From Acidobacterium sp. (GTDB lineage Bacteria; Acidobacteriota; Terriglobia; Terriglobales; Acidobacteriaceae): a stretch of 37,473 bases of DNA. The stretch is from the NCBI GenBank assembly GCA_003166955.1, contig PMUI01000119.1, forward strand, positions 1 to 37,473. Reading direction: 5' to 3'. The notes beneath the pieces were generated by a model. The model ran no database searches, was not told where the DNA came from, and saw only the letters and a list, made by a program, of their open reading frames with translations. Positions within the stretch are counted from its first letter, which is position 1; every line of letters starts with the position of its first letter. Positions 34,391-37,473 of the stretch are shown here, piece by piece. A program made the translations under genes and the position numbers.

Positions 34391-34407
34391 GCCGGTAGCC
34401 GGTAGCG
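34391..34407. repeat. Short heptanucleotide repeat
   Basis: Two units of GCCGGTA and a partial third, next to the larger array at 34337. Confidence 0.6.
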
Positions 34408-34476
34408 AAAAGCGGTCGGCGGCCGGCAGGCGACTCCCCCATCCGTGGTTTCAGGAACCGCGCCGAGAACAGCGTT

Positions 34477-35006
34477 ATGCTGAAAGCCATCATGTTCCGG
34501 CGACTCTCAGCCGCGCTCGTTTTTGCTCTCCTGGCTGCTTCTCCGCTCCTGGCTCAGCACCCTCCGCTGTCTCTCTGCCTCGTGCAAACTAAGCCCGATG
34601 CGGCGACACAGTACGACCCCTCTGCCGGTAGCTGGGCCATTGAGCTGGACAAGCTGCTCTCTGCACAAAAACTGAGGAGTGGTGTGCCGCTGCGGATTAC
34701 GGTCCTCGCTGCTTCGGTCGAGAAGGACGTGCTGCCTGGGTCCGCCGCCTGCAGTGTCCCTACGTTGTTCAGCTGTCGTACCAGGGCAGGCTTTCCTCCA
34801 GGGGGCGTAAGGTGGACTATGACTACGAAGACAGCCTCCTCTTCTCCCTGTGGAACGGCCCCACCGGGAAGGTCATCGCCCGCGGCGCATCGCTTATCCG
34901 CCCAATCCGCGGGCAGGACCGCCTGCCTCCCAGCCTGGTCTCAGAGCCGTTCCCCTGCACCGCCCTCACTCAACAAATCATGAAGCGCCTGAACAAACTC
35001 CCGTGA
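34477..35006 (+). pseudogene. Secreted protein gene with a single frameshift
   Basis: Frame 1 gives a signal peptide (MFRRLSAALVFALLAASPLLA) and a sensible start (LCLVQTKPDAATQYDPSAGS) up to KDVLP near 34737, then turns into Pro/Ser/Arg-rich nonsense. Frame 3 from 34737 continues coherently: WVRRLQCPYVVQLSYQG, then VDYDYEDSLLFSLWNGPTGK and a stop at 35006. Joined, the two halves give about 176 aa. One base appears to be lost near 34735-34737 (or a sequencing error). The protein family is not recognised. If translated as it stands, the product would be 168 aa with an aberrant C-terminus. Confidence 0.7.
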
Positions 35007-35099
35007 TTGATTCGGACGAACCGCACCCGACCAACAACTCACTCTTCGCCCAGACGCATTCAGCACGAGTGCGAGGGCGGGTCCGCTTCAGTGGCTGGC

Positions 35100-35792
35100 T
35101 TACGGTTTTGTGACGGGGACGGTTGTGACGTCAACGCCGTTGAGGCGGACTTTGGTGAAGGTGACGGTGGCGAGTCCGGTGGCATCGTGGGCGCAGACGC
35201 CGATGCCGAGGTAGACGGGATCACGCAGGGCGATGTCGATGTGGGCGAAGGGATGGAGCTGCCCGGTGCGGTCCGAGGCATGCGCTGTGAAGCGATTGCC
35301 CTGGCGCACGATGCTGATGGTCCCGAGGGATGGGGGCGCGGTGGCGTCTTGGGTGATGGCGCCCTGGGAGGCTCGCCACTGCAGCGTGACATGGCCGTCG
35401 GCGTGGATGGCGACGTCGGCGTAGGGTGAGTCGGGGTCGAGGGACTGGCGGAAGATGAGGACGGCCTTTTCGTTGGGCGGATGGGTGCCGGGCGGGAAGA
35501 CGATGGTGGCGGTGAGAGAAGCGTCGCCGGTGTAGGGGCGCCATGCGAAGTGGAAGGCGTCGGCGGCGCCCCACATGTCGGCTCCGCCGCCGGCGAGCTC
35601 GTAGGTTTGGGTTGCGGGGTTGTAAGTGGTAGAGCCTGGTTGGGTGATGCCGATGTCGGTGGATTGGGTGAAGAGGCCGATCGGGGGCGGGGCTTCGTGC
35701 GGGGCGCCGGATTGCGCCGCGACGGCAACGGCTGCTGCGATGACTGCGGCGGCGAGTGTGAGAGTCGCGAAGAACGAGGAAGATTTCGACAT
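35100..35792 (-). CDS. Secreted beta-sandwich (DUF1349-like) protein
   Basis: A 230-aa protein with a signal peptide (MSKSSSFFATLTLAAAVIAAAVAVAAQ). The mature part reads as a concanavalin-like sandwich: IGITQPGSTTYNPATQTYELAGGG, FHFAWRPYTGDASLTATIVF, EKAVLIFRQSLDPDSPYADV, GHVTLQWRASQG, YLGIGVCAHD, VTFTKVRLN. This is the wording of DUF1349-like domains, here found alone; in relatives the domain precedes TolB-type propellers. It could bind carbohydrate; no catalytic residues can be assigned. ATG 35792 starts the signal peptide; GTG 35801 or TTG 35807 are alternatives. Confidence 0.75.
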   Translation of the reverse strand: MSKSSSFFATLTLAAAVIAAAVAVAAQSGAPHEAPPPIGLFTQSTDIGITQPGSTTYNPATQTYELAGGGADMWGAADAFHFAWRPYTGDASLTATIVFPPGTHPPNEKAVLIFRQSLDPDSPYADVAIHADGHVTLQWRASQGAITQDATAPPSLGTISIVRQGNRFTAHASDRTGQLHPFAHIDIALRDPVYLGIGVCAHDATGLATVTFTKVRLNGVDVTTVPVTKP

Positions 35793-36149
35793 GGCGATCA
35801 CACGCAACGATACTCTGTCGGGCTCCGATAGGACTGATCTCTTTCAAAGTGGGAAAAGGCAGTACTTTCGGGTTGAGCACTCCGTCCTCATTTTCGCCCT
35901 ACACGGAATAACCGCGGAAGCCCTCAGTCCAGCAGCCGTCTCCCTTTCCCCCGCCTCGACGTAGGCCCGGGTAGTCAAAAAACGCCATCTGATCAGAGGT
36001 TTCTTGGCAAGTGTGTCAGCTTATTAATCGACTAGTTAACATGCATGGCTTTGCCCCACCGCCGCCCCGGTCGAATCAACCACTTGCTGAGGGCTTGACC
36101 CGCTCTTTCGCCACCCGTCCAGCTTCAGGATGAGCACGGTAAGGCCGTT

Positions 36150-36214
36150 GTATCAGGGCACGAGTTCACTCGTGCCGTAACCCCGCGAACTCAATCCGGG
36201 CTTTAGCCCCTGAG
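36150..36214. repeat. REP-like composite repeat, inverted copy
   Basis: Palindrome GGCACGAGT-TC-ACTCGTGCC (36157-36176) and GGGCTTTAGCCCCTGA (36198-36213); read on the minus strand they give the same two parts as at 29334-29394. The rest of the gene-free stretch 35793-36345 is AT-rich near its end and holds a small imperfect inverted repeat, AGTCCAAAG/CTTTGACT (about 36311-36334). Confidence 0.7.
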
Positions 36215-36345
36215 TACCGAAGGCCTCGGCGGCTTAACTACAGCCACTTCCCGATGAAAAACGTACGATATCTGCCGAGTGTCCAGAATTTGTCAAGCTT
36301 TTGTGGAAAAGTCCAAAGTAATGACCTTTGACTTAGCATGACTTA

Positions 36346-36407
36346 CACGCCAAAACCACAAAAGATATTTGGCAGTTTAATTCTCTCAACCTGATATTCT
36401 GAACTTA
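36346..36407 (+). promoter_or_regulatory. Conserved leader/promoter element, copy A
   Basis: CACGCCAAAACCACA, AAAGATATTTGGCAG, a spacer, CCTGATATTCTGAACTTA. It matches copy B (25212-25152 minus strand) nearly throughout. TGATATTCT (36392-36400) looks like an extended -10, placing the transcript start near 36407. The conserved upstream box may bind a regulator or alternative sigma factor. Confidence 0.65.
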
Positions 36408-36424
36408 TAGAGTAGAGAAAGAAG

Positions 36425-36459
36425 AAAGCTCCGTCCTCACCGGCGGGGCTTTTGCTTTT
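36425..36459 (+). terminator. Terminator-like hairpin in the leader, copy A
   Basis: 9-bp stem AAAGCTCCG/CGGGGCTTT (one G-T pair), loop 10 nt, then TGCTTTT. It lies between the predicted promoter and the ribosome site of the zinc-motif gene, so it would either make a short RNA of about 50 nt or act as an attenuator. Confidence 0.65.
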
Positions 36460-36470
36460 GGAGAGTCATG

Positions 36471-37001
36471 ATGCAGCAGCACGAAAGCCAGCAAGCGAAT
36501 TTCGAAGGCGAGCAGACCAACCGCGGCGGGGCGGCGCCGGAGCACCGGCGCTGCCAGTACATCAAAGCCGACGGGAAGGGGTGCCGCGACTGGGCCGTTC
36601 GCGGCCAGGAGTTTTGTTACCGGCACGGCGTCTTCCTGCACGCCGGGCGGGGAATCGATGTGCCGCTGCTCGAGGACGAGGCCTCCATCGTGCTGGTGCT
36701 GTCGGAAACGCTGCGCGCCGTGGCCCAGGGGACCATTGCGTTGAAGAGCGGAAGCCTGCTGCTGGAGGGCTGCCGCCTCGCGCACACCATGCAGATGGAG
36801 AGGGTTAGGGCGGCGAACGCCGAACGCAGCCGCAAGCGGACGCGCGTCCGCGAGGACGAGGTTGTTGAGGAAAGGCAGGAGCCGGAAGCAGGAAGCCGGA
36901 AGCAGGAAGCTCGGGGGAGAATCGGGAGTGCGGTGCCCGGTGCCCGGAACCCGGTGCCCAATCTTTCCGCGATTTGGAAAAGAACTGGGCCAGGGACCTA
37001 A
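36471..37001 (+). CDS. Zinc-motif protein (C-x9-C-x10-C-x2-H), frame altered by repeats
   Basis: A 176-aa protein starting at ATG 36471 (GGAG 7 bases ahead; ATG 36468 is too close). After a Gln-rich start, residues 28-52 carry Cys28-x9-Cys38-x10-Cys49-x2-His52 (RRCQYIKADGKGC, then CYRHG), the same spacing as the plant WRC zinc motif and similar to small motifs in phage proteins. A helical region follows (LVLSETLRAVAQGTIALKSG). From memory, Acidobacteria carry many paralogs of such genes. After about residue 135 two 7-bp arrays replace the original sequence and the frame ends at 37001, while frame 2 stays coherent (RDLEKNWARDLSNVE, NRFDPRYEETGEGVLAAQ) to a stop at 37129. The ancestral protein was probably about 190-210 aa. 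Confidence 0.7.
   Translation: MQQHESQQANFEGEQTNRGGAAPEHRRCQYIKADGKGCRDWAVRGQEFCYRHGVFLHAGRGIDVPLLEDEASIVLVLSETLRAVAQGTIALKSGSLLLEGCRLAHTMQMERVRAANAERSRKRTRVREDEVVEERQEPEAGSRKQEARGRIGSAVPGARNPVPNLSAIWKRTGPGT
36876..36910. repeat. Heptanucleotide tandem repeat inside the zinc-motif gene
   Basis: Five units of the type MGGAAGC (CAGGAGC, CGGAAGC, AGGAAGC, CGGAAGC, AGGAAGC), 35 bases, not a multiple of three. Confidence 0.8.
36931..36958. repeat. Heptanucleotide tandem repeat inside the zinc-motif gene
   Basis: Four units of CGGTGCC (one variant CGGAACC), 28 bases. Together with the array at 36876 it marks the point where the coding frame changes. Confidence 0.8.
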
Positions 37002-37129
37002 GCAACGTGGAGAGCGAGACGAACAGGTTCGACCCGCGCTACGAAGAGACCGGGGAGGGGGTCCTCGCCGCACAGGCTGCGCCGTTGAATGAACGAATGG
37101 AGGAGGAGCTCGCGGTTGGGGTGCGGTGA

Positions 37130-37473
37130 CACGTCATACTCGCAGAATGGCCCGAAACTTCCGTATTGCCGGTCACACGCTACAAATCTCGACCACCCAC
37201 CGACGCTGTCATCCTGAGGAGCGCAGCGACGAAGGATCTGCGGTTGCTCTTCTCCTCGGATGGATTCGCCCACTAACTTCCGGAAAGCCGGTGATACGGC
37301 AAGAATGTTCCTCACTCCGGCCGAAATGTCGAAGTCAGCTCGATCAGACTTGCTCGGTACTGCTCAAGGTCAAATCTGAACGGTCCGAAAGAGGAGTAGT
37401 CTCTTTGAGGCCGGAAGGGCTGCTTGAAGTCCTCCCATGAGATCAGTCGGTCGCTAGAACCAGTCTCATAAAT
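37130..37473. other. Gene-free end of the window with a dispersed repeat
   Basis: No convincing gene. 37207-37240 contains TGTCATCCTGAGGAGCGCAG and GACGAAGGATCTG, a sequence type that from memory is dispersed in many genomes; in translation it gives HPEERSDEGS-like peptides. The open frames here depend on that repeat and are not believed. A gene may begin beyond the window. Confidence 0.5.

Noticed and set aside
34337-34407. CRISPR-like array
   Set aside because: Units are 7 bp, contiguous and without spacers; no cas genes are present.
37126-37440. Plus-strand ORF of 104 codons at the window end
   Set aside because: Its text contains the HPEERSDEGS translation of a dispersed repeat and has no protein-like features elsewhere.

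Overview
The window looks like a chromosomal segment of an Acidobacteriota (Terriglobia-like) genome. It is GC-rich, and its housekeeping genes (trpE, trpG, efp, hisS, aspS, glutamate dehydrogenase) are scattered among many secreted proteins of unknown function. It also has an Oar-like TonB-dependent receptor with a carboxypeptidase-regulatory-like N-terminus, stand-alone TonB C-terminal domain proteins, and an ECF sigma / anti-sigma / DUF4097 operon. The lineage is inferred from gene content only; there is no rRNA or tRNA gene here.

Layout. 1-3987: the end of trpE, a less GC-rich NucS-like nuclease gene, a convergent secreted protein, then trpG overlapping a secreted FecR-like protein. 4120-7293: efp with a bidirectional terminator, a HEYTH peptidase/TPR protein, and a decayed PIN-toxin/antitoxin locus. 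7341-11239: hisS, with an insertion of about 110 residues in the catalytic domain, a TonB-like protein and aspS. 11502-20903: a second TonB-like protein, a small beta-barrel protein, the large TonB-dependent receptor, an EamA transporter, glutamate dehydrogenase, a VOC protein and a Nudix hydrolase. 21129-29113: the accessory region, with a receiver/zinc-ribbon protein, a complete 2,767-bp IS1595-family element, and a 1,258-aa nuclease-STAND NTPase likely to act in phage defence. 29502-34329: the ECF sigma operon. 34477-37473: a frameshifted secreted gene, a secreted beta-sandwich protein, repeats, and a small zinc-motif gene with a conserved leader.

Four observations stand out. (1) The IS1595-type element (22385-25151) has 24-bp terminal inverted repeats, a perfect 8-bp target duplication (AGTTCAGT) and passenger genes: a PIN nuclease, a 293-aa protein, a two-TM protein, and a 46-codon gene convergent with the transposase. 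(2) Healing that insertion rebuilds a leader (conserved box, extended -10, terminator-like hairpin, RBS, ORF) found a second time at 36346-36471, upstream of a gene with a C-x9-C-x10-C-x2-H zinc motif; the IS landed on the predicted -10. (3) Seven short tandem arrays all have a 7-bp unit; two lie in the anti-sigma gene, and two lie in the zinc-motif gene and appear to have shifted its frame. (4) The STAND protein with an Mrr-like nuclease domain has the layout of an Avs-like antiviral sensor.

REP-like palindromes (GGCACG..TGA..CGTGCC) and two widely dispersed repeat types fill the gene-poor stretches. No CRISPR array, rRNA or tRNA was recognised.
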